From: Deinococcus hopiensis KR-140
GTDB lineage: Bacteria > Deinococcota > Deinococci > Deinococcales > Deinococcaceae
Length of the DNA stretch: 64,000 nucleotides
Reading direction: 5' to 3'
NCBI RefSeq assembly: GCF_900176165.1
Contig: NZ_FWWU01000010.1
Span: 1 to 64,000 of the forward strand
In this document: piece after piece, positions 1 to 8,813 of the stretch
Position numbering within the stretch: the stretch's first letter is position 1
Layout of the letters: every line of letters starts with the position of its first letter
Position numbers and translations under genes: made by a program
The notes under the pieces: model-generated
What the model was told of the DNA's origin: nothing
What the model saw: the letters and a program-made list of their open reading frames with translations, nothing else
The model's database searches: none

Positions 1-9
1 GGGACGGGT

Positions 10-1326
10 ATGGTGAACGACGCCGTGTTGCAAAGCCTCGCGCAGAGCCTTCAGGCTGATCCGGACAACGACGACCTCCGGCTTCACCTCGCCTCGCTGC
101 TGCTTCAGAACGGCCGGGCCAGCGAAACCCTGCCTCTGGCGCAACACGTGCTGGCCCGTCAACCCGCACACGTCGAGGCGCTGAAACTGGCGTACTGGTC
201 GGCAGACGAAACGGGAGATCCGGCGAAGGCCGCCGGGTACCAACAGCTTCTGAACGCCTTGACGGGCGTGCAGGTGGCCCGCCCAGGCGAGCATCCAGCG
301 CTTGATCCGGACGGACAGTACGCCTACAGCAGCCGGGACCTGAATCCCTCCGACGCCAATTCTGCCCGCGCCGCGCCGCCGACCCCACCGGCCAACAAGG
401 CCAGGGCTCTGCGGGTTCAGGAACCTGGAGACCCCAGGGACGCCTCTCCGTTCACCGAACCCCACCTGCCCCGAGTGACCTTCGCGGACGTGGCGGGAAT
501 GCAGGGGGTCAAGCAGCGGCTGGACCGCGCTTTTCTCACGCCCATGCGGCATCCGGAACTGGCGCAGATGTACGGCAAGTCCCTGCGGGGGGGCCTCCTC
601 ATGTACGGCCCGCCGGGCTGCGGCAAGACGTTCATGGCCCGCGCTGTGGCGGGAGAACTGGGAGCAAACTTCCTGGCTGTGGGGCTCGCGGACGTGCTGG
701 ACATGTACATCGGTCAGAGTGAACGCAACCTGCATGCGGTGTTCGGGGAAGCCCGCCGCCGGGCTCCCTGCGTGTTGTTTCTGGACGAGGTGGACGCCCT
801 GGGGCGCAAACGCAGCCAGATGCGCAACTCGCTCTCGAACGTCGTGAACCAGCTGCTGGCCGAACTGGACGGAGCGACCGAATCGAACGAGGGCGTGTTT
901 GTTCTGACCGCCACGAACAGCCCGTGGGACGTCGATCCCGCCCTGCGGCGCCCCGGACGTCTGGACCGGACTGTGCTGGTGCTGCCGCCCGACCTGGAGG
1001 CCCGCCGCGCCTTGCTGGAACTGCATCTGGACAAGCGCCCAAATGCCGGTGTGGACTGCGCTGCGCTGGCCGCGCAGACGGAGGGGTATTCCGGCGCGGA
1101 CCTGGCTCACCTGGTCGATTCCGCTGCGGAACTGGCGATGGAAGACGCCGTCCGCAGGGGGCAGGCCCGACCGGTTAAGCCGCAGGATTTCAGCCGCGCC
1201 CTGCGGGACGTGAAGCCCAGCACCGGCGCCTGGTTTGACACGGCCCGCAATGTGGCGCAATTTGCCAATGGTGACGGCACGTACGACGACCTCGCCGCTT
1301 ACCTGCGGGCCCGGAGACTCCTGTAG
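10..1326 (+). CDS. TPR-containing AAA+ ATPase
   Basis: 438 aa. Residues about 1-85 form a helical TPR-like region; a Pro/Ala-rich linker (about 95-150) joins it to a single classical AAA+ module. Visible motifs: Walker A GPPGCGKT at about 200-207, Walker B CVLFLDEVDAL at about 254-264, sensor-1 region TATNSPWDVD, and arginine-finger box RRPGRLDR near 315-322, followed by the small helical lid (GYSGADLAHLV). This arrangement matches FtsH/Cdc48-type classic AAA proteins without a protease domain, so it should be an ATP-driven remodelling factor with substrates recruited by the TPR part; the substrate is unknown. The ATG lies at the window edge, so the upstream neighbours and promoter cannot be seen. 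The family call is firm, the role is inference. Confidence 0.88.
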   Translation: MVNDAVLQSLAQSLQADPDNDDLRLHLASLLLQNGRASETLPLAQHVLARQPAHVEALKLAYWSADETGDPAKAAGYQQLLNALTGVQVARPGEHPALDPDGQYAYSSRDLNPSDANSARAAPPTPPANKARALRVQEPGDPRDASPFTEPHLPRVTFADVAGMQGVKQRLDRAFLTPMRHPELAQMYGKSLRGGLLMYGPPGCGKTFMARAVAGELGANFLAVGLADVLDMYIGQSERNLHAVFGEARRRAPCVLFLDEVDALGRKRSQMRNSLSNVVNQLLAELDGATESNEGVFVLTATNSPWDVDPALRRPGRLDRTVLVLPPDLEARRALLELHLDKRPNAGVDCAALAAQTEGYSGADLAHLVDSAAELAMEDAVRRGQARPVKPQDFSRALRDVKPSTGAWFDTARNVAQFANGDGTYDDLAAYLRARRLL

Positions 1327-1854
1327 TGGTCTGATTCAGAAAAGGGCTGGGCGTTTTCAGGTGTAGGCGGAGCTGGGAGACACCGTTCAGAGAAGGGCTT
1401 GATGGTGCTTGTTTCGCCGCTGCGGACCACCAACGCGTATTTCGCGTTTGCTGCAGGCAAGGCCTGAAGCTGCGGTCAGGCCCACCCGTTGTCCCCGCTC
1501 CCTGAAGGAGAGGACCCACATCTGGTTGCGTTCGCTGCACACCTACACGGGCATGATCTGCCTGCTCACCGGATTGTTTCAGCGCTGCTGCCCGCCCTGA
1601 CAGAAGGTGCGGGCCTGCCGGTGGTTGGCAAATGTGCGGTGTTCAGGACGGACGGGCAGCCGTCCTGGGACCCTGGGGGCGGTCTCGGCGTCCTCCAGCG
1701 CAGGATCTCGGTAGGGCAGGTCAGAAAACAGGATGCGTTGGCCGTTCACGTTTCCCCGTAACGCCAGGCCTCCTGCCCAGGCGCGAAGCAGCGGTGGCCC
1801 GCGCGCCTTTGCGTACGGCCCCGCCAAAGGGGTGAACATTCCGCTCTTGCCGGG
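1327..1854. other. Non-coding gap with degenerate coding traces
   Basis: No convincing gene. The minus frame over about 1579-1839 stays open and has protein-like composition, and the plus frames over 1409-1760 look like shattered coding sequence, but neither has a ribosome site or a recognisable motif. It separates the tail-to-tail ends of the AAA ATPase gene and the LuxR-type gene. Confidence 0.5.
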
Positions 1855-4143
1855 TCAGAGAAGTTCGTGTTCCAGGGCGTACCGCAGGGCTGCCGCCCGG
1901 TTCGGGACCCCCAATTTGGAGAGAATGGAGCTGACCTGATCGTTGGTGGTGTAGACCCCGGTGCCGCGGCGTGCCGCGATCTGCTTGTTGCTCAGGCCGT
2001 CTGTCAGCAGGCGCAACACCTCCCGCTCAGCCTGTGTGAGCCGCACCCCCTCTCGGGGTTCAACCTGCGGCGCGGAGGGATGTTGCGGAGCACGCCGTGC
2101 CGGGAAGGGAGCGGCAGCTTCGGCCAGGGCCGCTTCCAGCGTGAGGCTGCGGCCCTCCTCGAAGGCGGCCCCGAACGCCGCTTCCCCGCGGGCCCGGGTG
2201 TCCTCCAGCACCGGTCCGAACAGGACGGGCTCAAGTTGCGTGGAGATGTTGCGTTCGGTCCGCACCGCCGTGGCTGCGCCCAGGAGGCGCGCGGCGCGGT
2301 GGCCGTGTCCGTCCATGACAGCGGCGACGGCAAGGCCGTACAGACAGGCCGCGAGTTCTGCCGGATCGTCGGTCGCGTGCGCGCCCCGCAGGCCGCGCCG
2401 CAGCAGCGCCGCTGCGCCCAGGCTGTCCTGGCGCCGAACGCAGCACCCGGCGAGTCCCAGCGCGCTCCATGTGGCCATGTTCTGCTCTCCGGTGCGGTCG
2501 CCGATTTGCAGCGCCGACCGCAGGGCAGCTTCCGCCGCCTCCAGCTCTCCCCGCAGGGCGTGGGTCCAGCCCACCACGCCGTGCGCGAACAGGGCCAGCC
2601 AGGGACGCTTCAGGTGTTCGGCGGCGGTGAGGGCCCGGGCACAGGCGTGCAGGCCCTCGCCGTACCGCTCGGGGTACGCCATCAGGGACATGCTCAGCAG
2701 GGCCGCCGCGTAGGCCTCGCGCATGGTGTCCCCCACGGCGCGGAAGGATGCGCCGGCCTGGGTCGCCCGCTGGACTGCCTGCTGGAAATCGCCGCGCCGG
2801 AAGGCCAGCCAGGTCAGCGCGTACTGCGCCCGGGCCGCGGCCTCGCCCGCCCGCCCGGCGACCGCCTCCAGGTGGATGGAAGCGCGGTCATCGGCGCGGA
2901 TGGCCCAGGCCCACGCGCAGTTCCAGGCGATCTCGCCCACGGCGCTCAGGTCTCTGACCTCCAGCCGGTCTTGCATGGCCGCCAGGAGGTTGGGCTGTTC
3001 CGCCGTCACGCGCGCCAGCCAGTCCACCTGCCCGGCCCCCTCAAGGCCCTGCTGCACCTCCGCACTCCAGCGCAGGTAGTACCCGGCGTGGCGTTCACGC
3101 ATCTGGGCGAGTTCCTGGCGCCGAACCAGTTGCTCCAGGGCATAGTCACGCAGCGTCTCCAGCATCGTGAACCGGGGCACACCGCCGTCCAGCCGCCGCA
3201 CCAGGCTCTTCTCGACGAGGGAGGCCAGGGCCTCGAGAACGTCGCCCCCCTCGTCGCGGCACACGTCCTGGGCCGCCTCGTAAGACCAGCCCCCCACGAA
3301 AACGCCCAACCGGGCGAACAGCCGCTGTTCCGGAGCGGAGAGCAGCGCGTAACTCCAGTCGATGGTCGCGCGCAGGGTCTGCTGCCGCGACGGTAGATCC
3401 CGCGCTCCACTTCCCAGCAGGTTGAGCCGCTGATCGGCCAGCCGCGTGAGGATCACGGCGGGTGGAAACAGCCGGACGCGCGCCGCAGCGAGCTCGATGG
3501 CGAGCGGCAGGCCGTCGAGTCGGGCGCAGATCTCGCTGACGTCGCTCAGGTTGCCCGCGTGCAGTTCAAAGGCGGGCGATATCGCCCGGACCCGCTCGCT
3601 GAACAGCAGGGCCGCCTCCGCTGGCGCGCCGCCGTGGCCCTCCAGGGAGAGGGGCGGCACCGGGTACTCGTGCTCTCCGTACAGCCGCAGCGGCGCGCGG
3701 CTGGTGGCGAGGACCGTCAGGTCTGGCACGGTCCGCAGGAGCGCTGCCACGTCCCGGGCCGCCGCAAGCAGATGCTCGAAGTTGTCGAGGACCAGCAGCA
3801 ACTGCTTGTCGCGCAGGTGGCCCTCCAGGGCGCTCAGCGTGGTGTGGTGCGACTCCTGCACCCCCAGCGTCCTGGCGATGACGGGCAGGACGTGTTCGGC
3901 CTGCTGAACCGCCGCCAGGGGCACGAAGACCGCCCCGTCCCGGTACTGCGGGGCGAGTCGCCGGGCCGCTGCCAGGGCCAGCCGCGTCTTGCCGACGCCG
4001 CCCGGACCTGTGAGGGTCAGCAGGGAAACGTTCGGCCAGTTCAGGATCTCCCGCACGCCGCCGAGTTCGCGTTCCCGACCCACGAGGGACGTGACAGGCT
4101 CCTGAACCGTCAGGGTCATGGCCGCCGCCCGCTCACCGGTCAT
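1855..4143 (-). CDS. LuxR-family regulator with N-terminal NB-ARC-like ATPase
   Basis: About 762 aa. An ATPase domain opens the protein (VGRERE box, then P-loop GPGGVGKT at about 46-53 and Walker B LLLVLDNF at about 115-122), followed by a long helical, TPR-like middle, and a C-terminal LuxR-type HTH (about 700-762; LTQAEREVLRLLTDG and LSNKQIAARRG). This is the layout of large ATP-binding LuxR regulators that sense a ligand through the helical region. I choose the ATG at 4143 over 4152 because a TANNNT element (4151-4156) overlaps the first ATG and lies 7 nt upstream of the second, as in leaderless Deinococcus genes. It is transcribed divergently from the cupin-MBL gene set, which is a candidate target (inference). 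Confidence 0.88.
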   Translation of the reverse strand: MTGERAAAMTLTVQEPVTSLVGRERELGGVREILNWPNVSLLTLTGPGGVGKTRLALAAARRLAPQYRDGAVFVPLAAVQQAEHVLPVIARTLGVQESHHTTLSALEGHLRDKQLLLVLDNFEHLLAAARDVAALLRTVPDLTVLATSRAPLRLYGEHEYPVPPLSLEGHGGAPAEAALLFSERVRAISPAFELHAGNLSDVSEICARLDGLPLAIELAAARVRLFPPAVILTRLADQRLNLLGSGARDLPSRQQTLRATIDWSYALLSAPEQRLFARLGVFVGGWSYEAAQDVCRDEGGDVLEALASLVEKSLVRRLDGGVPRFTMLETLRDYALEQLVRRQELAQMRERHAGYYLRWSAEVQQGLEGAGQVDWLARVTAEQPNLLAAMQDRLEVRDLSAVGEIAWNCAWAWAIRADDRASIHLEAVAGRAGEAAARAQYALTWLAFRRGDFQQAVQRATQAGASFRAVGDTMREAYAAALLSMSLMAYPERYGEGLHACARALTAAEHLKRPWLALFAHGVVGWTHALRGELEAAEAALRSALQIGDRTGEQNMATWSALGLAGCCVRRQDSLGAAALLRRGLRGAHATDDPAELAACLYGLAVAAVMDGHGHRAARLLGAATAVRTERNISTQLEPVLFGPVLEDTRARGEAAFGAAFEEGRSLTLEAALAEAAAPFPARRAPQHPSAPQVEPREGVRLTQAEREVLRLLTDGLSNKQIAARRGTGVYTTNDQVSSILSKLGVPNRAAALRYALEHELL

Positions 4144-4150
4144 GCGCTCC

Positions 4151-4156
4151 ATTCTA
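4151..4156 (-). promoter_or_regulatory. TANNNT -10 element, likely leaderless start
   Basis: TAGAAT on the minus strand, 7 nt before the ATG at 4143, with no Shine-Dalgarno. Fits the leaderless promoter pattern seen repeatedly in this window. Confidence 0.5.
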
Positions 4157-4317
4157 CGGGGGTTCCGGAGGGACAGGGAGCTGCCCCCCCCATCCCGAGG
4201 GATGGGGGGGCAGGCCTATCCCAGGAATTCGGGATGACCCGGCGCACGCGGTTTCCTACTGTGGTTGCAAGGCGCTGGGCAACCACACCAACGCGCCTGA
4301 TCCGACGGGAGTCTTTC

Positions 4318-4812
4318 ATGAATGCATCTGCCTTGCCCTCCAGCCTGGCCCAGCCGTCCTCCACCGGTCCCCTCACGCTTAATGTGCTGGGCGTGGACGT
4401 GACCTTCAAGCTCCGCGCCGCCGATACAGCCGGTGCCTACTCGCTGTTTGAAGCCAGCGTTCCCCCCGGTGCCGGAACCCCGCCGCACCGTCAGCCGCTG
4501 GAAGAGGAGGCGTTTTTCGGCCTGGAAGGCGAGGTGTCCTTTCAGGTGGGTGAGGAGCGGGTGCAGCTCACGCCCGGCGCTGCCACCATCGTGCCCCGGG
4601 GAGTCCCCCACGCCTTCGTGAACGCCAGTGGCCGCCCCGCACGCATGCTGATCCTGGTGTCCCCCGGCGGAATGCACGAGCGCTTTTTTGAAGAGCTCGG
4701 CACGCCCGCACATCCGGGCCAGGCGCCAGCGGCCCCCGCCGAGGTGGATGTCGGGCGCGTCACGGAAGTGGCCGCCCGCCACCACATGGAAATCCTGCCC
4801 CCCACGTTCTGA
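4318..4812 (+). CDS. Cupin domain protein
   Basis: 164 aa. Single conserved beta-barrel cupin: the first motif is around GAGTPPHRQPLEEEAFFGLEGE (residues about 55-75, with His and Glu ligands) and the second is around PGAATIVPRGVPHAFVN (about 88-105). The overall pattern resembles quercetin-dioxygenase-like or small-molecule-binding cupins; the metal site looks intact but the substrate cannot be read from the sequence. Start: ATG at 4318 with GGGAG 6-7 nt upstream. First gene of a co-directional set with the unknown protein at 4896 and the MBL hydrolase at 5468, and divergent from the LuxR-type regulator. Confidence 0.85.
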   Translation: MNASALPSSLAQPSSTGPLTLNVLGVDVTFKLRAADTAGAYSLFEASVPPGAGTPPHRQPLEEEAFFGLEGEVSFQVGEERVQLTPGAATIVPRGVPHAFVNASGRPARMLILVSPGGMHERFFEELGTPAHPGQAPAAPAEVDVGRVTEVAARHHMEILPPTF

Positions 4813-4895
4813 GGGACCCACCCCAGCCAGCCCCTGCGCGCGCTGACGTTGAGCCACATGGCCCTGCCCCACCGCGCGCTTCTCGAGGAGTCTCC

Positions 4896-5466
4896 ATGCC
4901 CTTTCAAGTTGTGTTGGCCCCCCCACCCACCCCAGTTGAGCCAGAAGCTCACCCTCACGGACCTCGCGCGGCAGGACGCCCGTTTCACCCAGGCCCGGCA
5001 CCTGCGGATACGCGACGTCCTCGCTGACGTTGTGCAAGACAGCGCTGATCTGCAAGGCGCGCACCTCAACTTGCGCTGCGGGCGGTCCGAGTGGCGTGGA
5101 ACGCCCGGCAGACTGGATGGGGAGGGGACCTCCAGCGGACCGTCCCCTTTTCACGGCTGGAGCGAGTCCACCCTGATCTATGGGCTGGGCCTGGACCTGG
5201 GCGAGACGGACGTGCGGGCCACGACTTCCGCGCGGCTCCTCGCGGAAGTGAGCGAATGGCCCGCGGGGCTCGTGTACACCTTCCGCCGCAGCGCAGAAGG
5301 TGTGCCGCACGTCTCCCGGCGGCTGAACCTGAGCAACTTCATCGACCGCCTGGAATGCGACTTCCTCGCTTGCCTGGCTGCCGCGGACCTCAGCGTGGTT
5401 CGCGCCCACCGCCTGGTCGCCGGCGGGCGCATGGACGTCCTGCGGGCGTCACCCTGGTGGGTATGA
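4896..5466 (+). pseudogene. Unknown conserved protein, frameshifted near the start
   Basis: No family recognised. The frame read from ATG 4896 (good GAGGAG upstream) gives MPFQVVLA and then hits a run of seven C (4918-4924); removing one C joins it to the long frame that continues PHPPQLSQKLTLTDLARQD and ends at 5466, about 190 aa in total. The join is supported by a paralogue on the minus strand at 51.8-51.3 kb that starts MSHAIYAPHRPQFSLTLT and shares VQDSADLQ.AHL, YGLGLDL, VSRRLNL, DRLE.(D/E)FLA and LSVVRAH. The stop lies 1 nt before the GTG of the MBL gene, so the two are probably co-translated. Either a true pseudogene or a homopolymer miscall. Confidence 0.65.
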
Positions 5467-5467
5467 C

Positions 5468-6313
5468 GTGGAAAGGCTGGCCACTCAGCGTCCGCAGCAA
5501 GCCCTGACGCCTTACATCTGCGCCACGTGCGGCACGCAGCACGCGCCCTCTGCCGTTCCGCCCGCACAGTGCCGGGTGTGCGAGGACGAGCGGCAGTACG
5601 TGGGCTGGATCGGTCAGGCCTGGACCTCGCTCGAAGCCCTGCGTGCGTCTCACCGCGTGCGCGTGTGGGAAGAGGAGCCCGGCCTGCACGGCGTGGGCGT
5701 GACGCCCTCACTGATGATCGGGCAGCGCGCCCTGCTGGTGCAGGGCGCCTCCGGTAACGTCTTGTGGGACTGCCTGCCTGTGGTGGACGACGCCGGACTC
5801 GCGGCCATCGCGGCGCTCGGGGGCGTGGACGCCATCGCCATCTCGCACCCGCACTACTACGGCGTGATGGTGGAGTGGGCGCACGCCCTGGGCGCCCCGA
5901 TCTACCTGCATGCCGCCGACCACGAGTGGGTGTGTCGCCCGGATCCGGCCATCCGGTTCTGGGAGGGGGCGTCGCTGGCGCTGGGCCCTGACCTCACGCT
6001 CGTGCATTGCGGCGGACATTTCGCGGGCGGTGCCGTGCTGCACTGGCAGGGCGGGGCGGGAGGTCTGGGGGCGCTCCTCACGGGAGACCTCATCAACGTG
6101 GTGATGGACCGGCGCTGGGTCAGCTTCATGTACAGCTTTCCCAACCTCATTCCCCTCAGCGCCCACGCGGTCCGCTCCATTGCAGCCGCGGTCTCGCCGT
6201 ATCCCTTCGAACGGCTGTACGCCGCGTGGGCAGACAAGGTGGTGTACCGGGACGCCCGTGCGGCGGTGCGGCGGTCAGCCGAGCGTTACCTCGCCGCGCT
6301 GCAAGCTCCCTGA
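5468..6313 (+). CDS. MBL-fold hydrolase with N-terminal zinc ribbon
   Basis: 281 aa. Residues 18-38 hold two CxxC pairs (C18, C21, C35, C38), a rubredoxin-like zinc knuckle. The rest is a metallo-beta-lactamase fold: SHPHYYG near 130 occupies the HxHxDH position (the usual Asp-His pair is replaced by Tyr-Gly, as in a subset of MBL proteins), HCGGHFAGG near 177 supplies another His, and LLTGDLINVV near 205 the bridging Asp. Expected to be a hydrolase or oxidoreductase-like MBL; substrate unknown. GTG start at 5468, one base after the stop of the preceding gene, so it is likely translationally coupled. Confidence 0.85.
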   Translation: MERLATQRPQQALTPYICATCGTQHAPSAVPPAQCRVCEDERQYVGWIGQAWTSLEALRASHRVRVWEEEPGLHGVGVTPSLMIGQRALLVQGASGNVLWDCLPVVDDAGLAAIAALGGVDAIAISHPHYYGVMVEWAHALGAPIYLHAADHEWVCRPDPAIRFWEGASLALGPDLTLVHCGGHFAGGAVLHWQGGAGGLGALLTGDLINVVMDRRWVSFMYSFPNLIPLSAHAVRSIAAAVSPYPFERLYAAWADKVVYRDARAAVRRSAERYLAALQAP

Positions 6314-6365
6314 CCCGGTTGCCGTTTGCAGTCCCCCCGGCGGCTTCACAGGGGGACTCGGAAAG

Positions 6366-6412
6366 GGGTTTTATTTGAACGCGCGGAGCGGGAAGTTCAA
6401 GGGCGGTGCAGG
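6366..6412 (+). repeat. Possible diverged copy of repeat family A
   Basis: TTATTTGAACGCGCGGAGCG and the following GGGAAGTTCAAGGG resemble the left half of the 110-bp repeat at 29940 and 48626. Identity is only moderate and the right half is missing. Confidence 0.3.
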
Positions 6413-6513
6413 TGGACCGCAAAGAGAAAGGGCGTGACCAGGGCGAGGCCACCGGTGAGCACGCCCCGAAGTCATCCGGCCAGCAAGCAGACCTCGGTCA
6501 GGAGTTGCAGGGG

Positions 6514-6681
6514 TCACTTCAGCAGCACCAGGGCGGCGTCCAGCTCGTGGAGGGGCGCGCCCTTCCGGTACACGATCAGATACTGCACCGCCTGGACAAG
6601 CTCAGGAAGAGGGGGGGGCGGGTCCGCGGGAAGCGGGTTGGCGCACCCCGTTCGGCCCAGGCAGGTTACGGCCCGCGTCAT
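6514..6681 (-). CDS. Small unknown protein (55 aa)
   Basis: A short gene starting MTRAVTCLGRTGCANPLPAD and ending HELDAALVLLK. ATG at 6681 is preceded by a strong GGAGGTGG at 8-9 nt, and further upstream TTGAAG-N17-TTACTT forms a reasonable promoter. The centre carries a Pro-rich stretch encoded by a run of eight C, then an amphipathic helix (PELVQAVQYLIVYRKGAPLH). The frame is intact despite the homopolymer. No family recognised; the ribosome site is the main support. Confidence 0.55.
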   Translation of the reverse strand: MTRAVTCLGRTGCANPLPADPPPPLPELVQAVQYLIVYRKGAPLHELDAALVLLK

Positions 6682-7012
6682 GTGCGCACCACCTCCGCCC
6701 CATAAATAAGTAAAACCTGCGTCAGCACGTCTTCAAGATGCACTTTGTTGTTCGCAGCATCAGTCGGTATCCATCCCAGAGGGACGTTTTGTGCGTTGAT
6801 CAGTTTCCCCACCGCCCCAGGTCTGGAGGACCGATGTGAATTTACGCCGTGATCAATAAATCACCGCTTTGCCTCAAGCCTGGACTGTGGCAGGCCGAGC
6901 CTCGGGGAGAAACGCCCGCCGCATATTCAGGTCTCCTTCCGCGCCAACGCTGCTCAAGTCAAACGCGTGCTGGACAGCCAGAAATTACCCGCTTCAGATC
7001 CGGCTGCATGAT

Positions 7013-7041
7013 TTGACAACACGTGAATACCAGACTATATT
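7013..7041 (+). promoter_or_regulatory. Consensus sigma-70-type promoter
   Basis: TTGACA at 7013-7018 and TATATT at 7036-7041 with an exact 17-bp spacer. Transcription should start near 7048, only a few bases before the hairpin at 7051-7072. Confidence 0.7.
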
Positions 7042-7050
7042 AGAGGAATC

Positions 7051-7080
7051 AAGGCGGCCTCCGGGTCGCCTTCTCCTTTT
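7051..7080 (+). terminator. Rho-independent terminator directly after promoter
   Basis: AAGGCG (7051-7056) pairs with CGCCTT (7067-7072) around a GC-rich loop and is followed by CTCCTTTT. Because it begins within about 5 nt of the predicted start site, the promoter-hairpin unit would make a very short RNA or act as an attenuator for the fragment at 7168. Confidence 0.55.
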
Positions 7081-7167
7081 GAATTCCCCTCAACCCTCCA
7101 GACTGCGGATCCCTGAACGATCCTTGGTGGCTGAGCTGACAGGTGGAGAGGTCTCCCTTGGCCGGCC

Positions 7168-7680
7168 GTGATCAACGGCAAGACCTACGTGCCCGTCAGC
7201 GTGCTACCCGCGCTCGGCGTGGTGGTCAGTTCCCCGGGAGGTGTGGTGCGGCTGGGTACTGGCGGTGCGGCCAGCCCGGGCGCCCAAGGCAACGGCGCGG
7301 GCCAGAAGGCCAGCGCCGAGGGCTGCGTGAACGGGCGGCTGTTCAACGGCATCTGGCGACTGCGCGTCACCAAGGTGCAGCGCGTGCAGGACCAGTACTA
7401 CGGCGAGGGCTGGGGCGTCACCGTGAAGATTCGCAACGGCACCACCCAGACCCTGCGCCTGGACGACGCGGGCATCCACTACAACGGCGCGGTGCAGGTT
7501 GATTTCGCTGATGGCAACAGCTGGGCCAAGAGCTGGCGCGCGGGCTGGCAGGACAAGACCTACGCCAAGACGCTTTAGGGCGGCGGCACCATCTACGAAT
7601 TCCAGACCTTCCCCGAAAGTAAGATGGATGCCGCTGCCGTCTCGGCCTACGCGCCGCAGAATAAGAGCAGCAGCTCTCAT
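7168..7680 (+). pseudogene. Truncated stalk-domain (copper amine oxidase N-like) protein
   Basis: The frame opens abruptly with INGKTYVPVSVLPALGV, the end of a copper-amine-oxidase N-terminal-like stalk repeat, then continues through GRLFNGIWRLRVTKVQ, a DUF4352-like beta-sandwich region. A TAG at 7576-7578 interrupts it, after which the same frame carries on (GGTIYEFQTFPESKMDAAAV) to about 7665, where sequence homologous to an IS630-type end begins. The N-terminus and signal peptide are missing. The family suggests an exported, cell-surface protein; this copy is dead. Confidence 0.65.
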
Positions 7681-7708
7681 ACTCAAAGTTCATTTGAGAA
7701 CCGTATGA
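7665..7708 (-). mobile_element. IS630-family end remnant
   Basis: The minus strand encodes MRAAALI here, matching the first residues of the IS630 remnant at 57730, and the flanking 35 bp is similar in both places. It ends in CCGTATGACAGG, the same boundary as the complete IS630 element at 63371. It abuts the broken stalk-domain gene. Confidence 0.45.
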
Positions 7709-8540
7709 CAGGGGTTTCGCGGCGCGTGAGCCACCCATCTGCCCGCAGTGCAGGGGCGTCCGCACCGTGAACAATGGTTATGCCCACACCGGCAAGCAGC
7801 GTTCCCTCTGCCGGGGACGGCGTTCCCGGTTCACCCTCAACCCCAACGGGCGACGGACCTCGTGAGAAAAAGAAAAGGCGTGGCGTGGAGCAAGGCCGCT
7901 GCGCCTTCCGACAACCACATGGATTCTGGCGTCCTGCAAGTACCGCACGGGGTCACGCCCTTCGGGGACCCGCTCTAACGCAGCTTCTGCCACATGGGGA
8001 CTTGGATCAGCCACCGTCTGAACATGGGCGGTGCGCTGTACCTGGTGCTGTACCCCTGCTTCGCGGAAATGTCCTCAGCAAGGGCATTCCTGACCCGGGC
8101 GTGCTCCGGATACCACTGACGGTAGGCGGCAAAGCGTCTTGCACGCTGCGAAAGGCGTGAAGACGTGATCGGTCCACTGAGGCGTCGCGAGGGCGGCCGT
8201 CCGGGAGCAAGGTCAAGCCCAGTTCTTTCGGGAACCGGGCGGCCAGGCCGGGGGCGCCGCGTGACACAGTCGGAGGGCAGGGCGCAAAGGCAGGCACGTC
8301 TACTCGAGGCCCCGAAACTGTAAGGGCGACATTTCCAGCATCCAGGGTGACGTCGGGCGAGAGCCCGCGTGCAACGGGCTGGACGGGGAGGATAGCGTAC
8401 GGACGAAAGCGCGTTGCCCCCGCCGTTGCTGTGCGTCCGACACGCGCTGGGACGGCGGGAGCCGCGCAGCATGTCCTCGAGAAGGCCGTGCTCAAGCACG
8501 GCCAGGAGGGGCTTTGTTTACCTTTGCCCAAGATGACGGG
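7709..8540. other. Long gap, no gene recognised
   Basis: About 830 bp with many overlapping open frames in both directions but no ribosome site, conserved motif or homologous fragment that I can identify. Confidence 0.5.
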
Positions 8541-8547
8541 TCATTCT

Positions 8548-8576
8548 TTGACGAATAGGATTCCCGACTTTACATT
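8548..8576 (+). promoter_or_regulatory. Promoter for small gene
   Basis: TTGACG (8548-8553), 17-bp spacer, TACATT (8571-8576), about 40 bp ahead of the ATG at 8616. Confidence 0.6.
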
Positions 8577-8615
8577 CTGTGAGTTCTGGTTTACTCTTTG
8601 TCTCAGGAGGGCAAC

Positions 8616-8813
8616 ATGCAACCACTTCAAGCCGAACGCAGGCAGGAGCTCATCGCCCAGTACCACCGGGAAGCCCAGCAGTACCGCCTAGCTGCCGCCG
8701 TCACCGTCCCCTTCCGCACCCGCCTCGCCCAAACACTCCGGTCCCTCGCCAGCCGCCTGGAGAGTGCCCGAGTCGACGTGAAGTCCACGTCCGCGCTTCC
8801 CTCCTCGTTCTGA
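8616..8813 (+). CDS. Small unknown protein (65 aa)
   Basis: Starts MQPLQAERRQELIAQYHREA. ATG at 8616 has AGGAGGGC 4-5 nt upstream and a good sigma-70-type promoter (8548-8576). The product is charged and largely helical with a Tyr/Gln-rich first half and an Arg/Ser-rich second half; no signal peptide or membrane segment. I do not recognise the family. The combination of promoter, strong ribosome site and clean frame makes this one of the best-supported small genes in the window. Confidence 0.6.
   Translation: MQPLQAERRQELIAQYHREAQQYRLAAAVTVPFRTRLAQTLRSLASRLESARVDVKSTSALPSSF

Noticed and set aside
3559..4317. Long plus frame fused in front of the cupin gene
   Set aside because: It is the complement of the LuxR-type ATPase domain; the ATG at 4318 has its own ribosome site.
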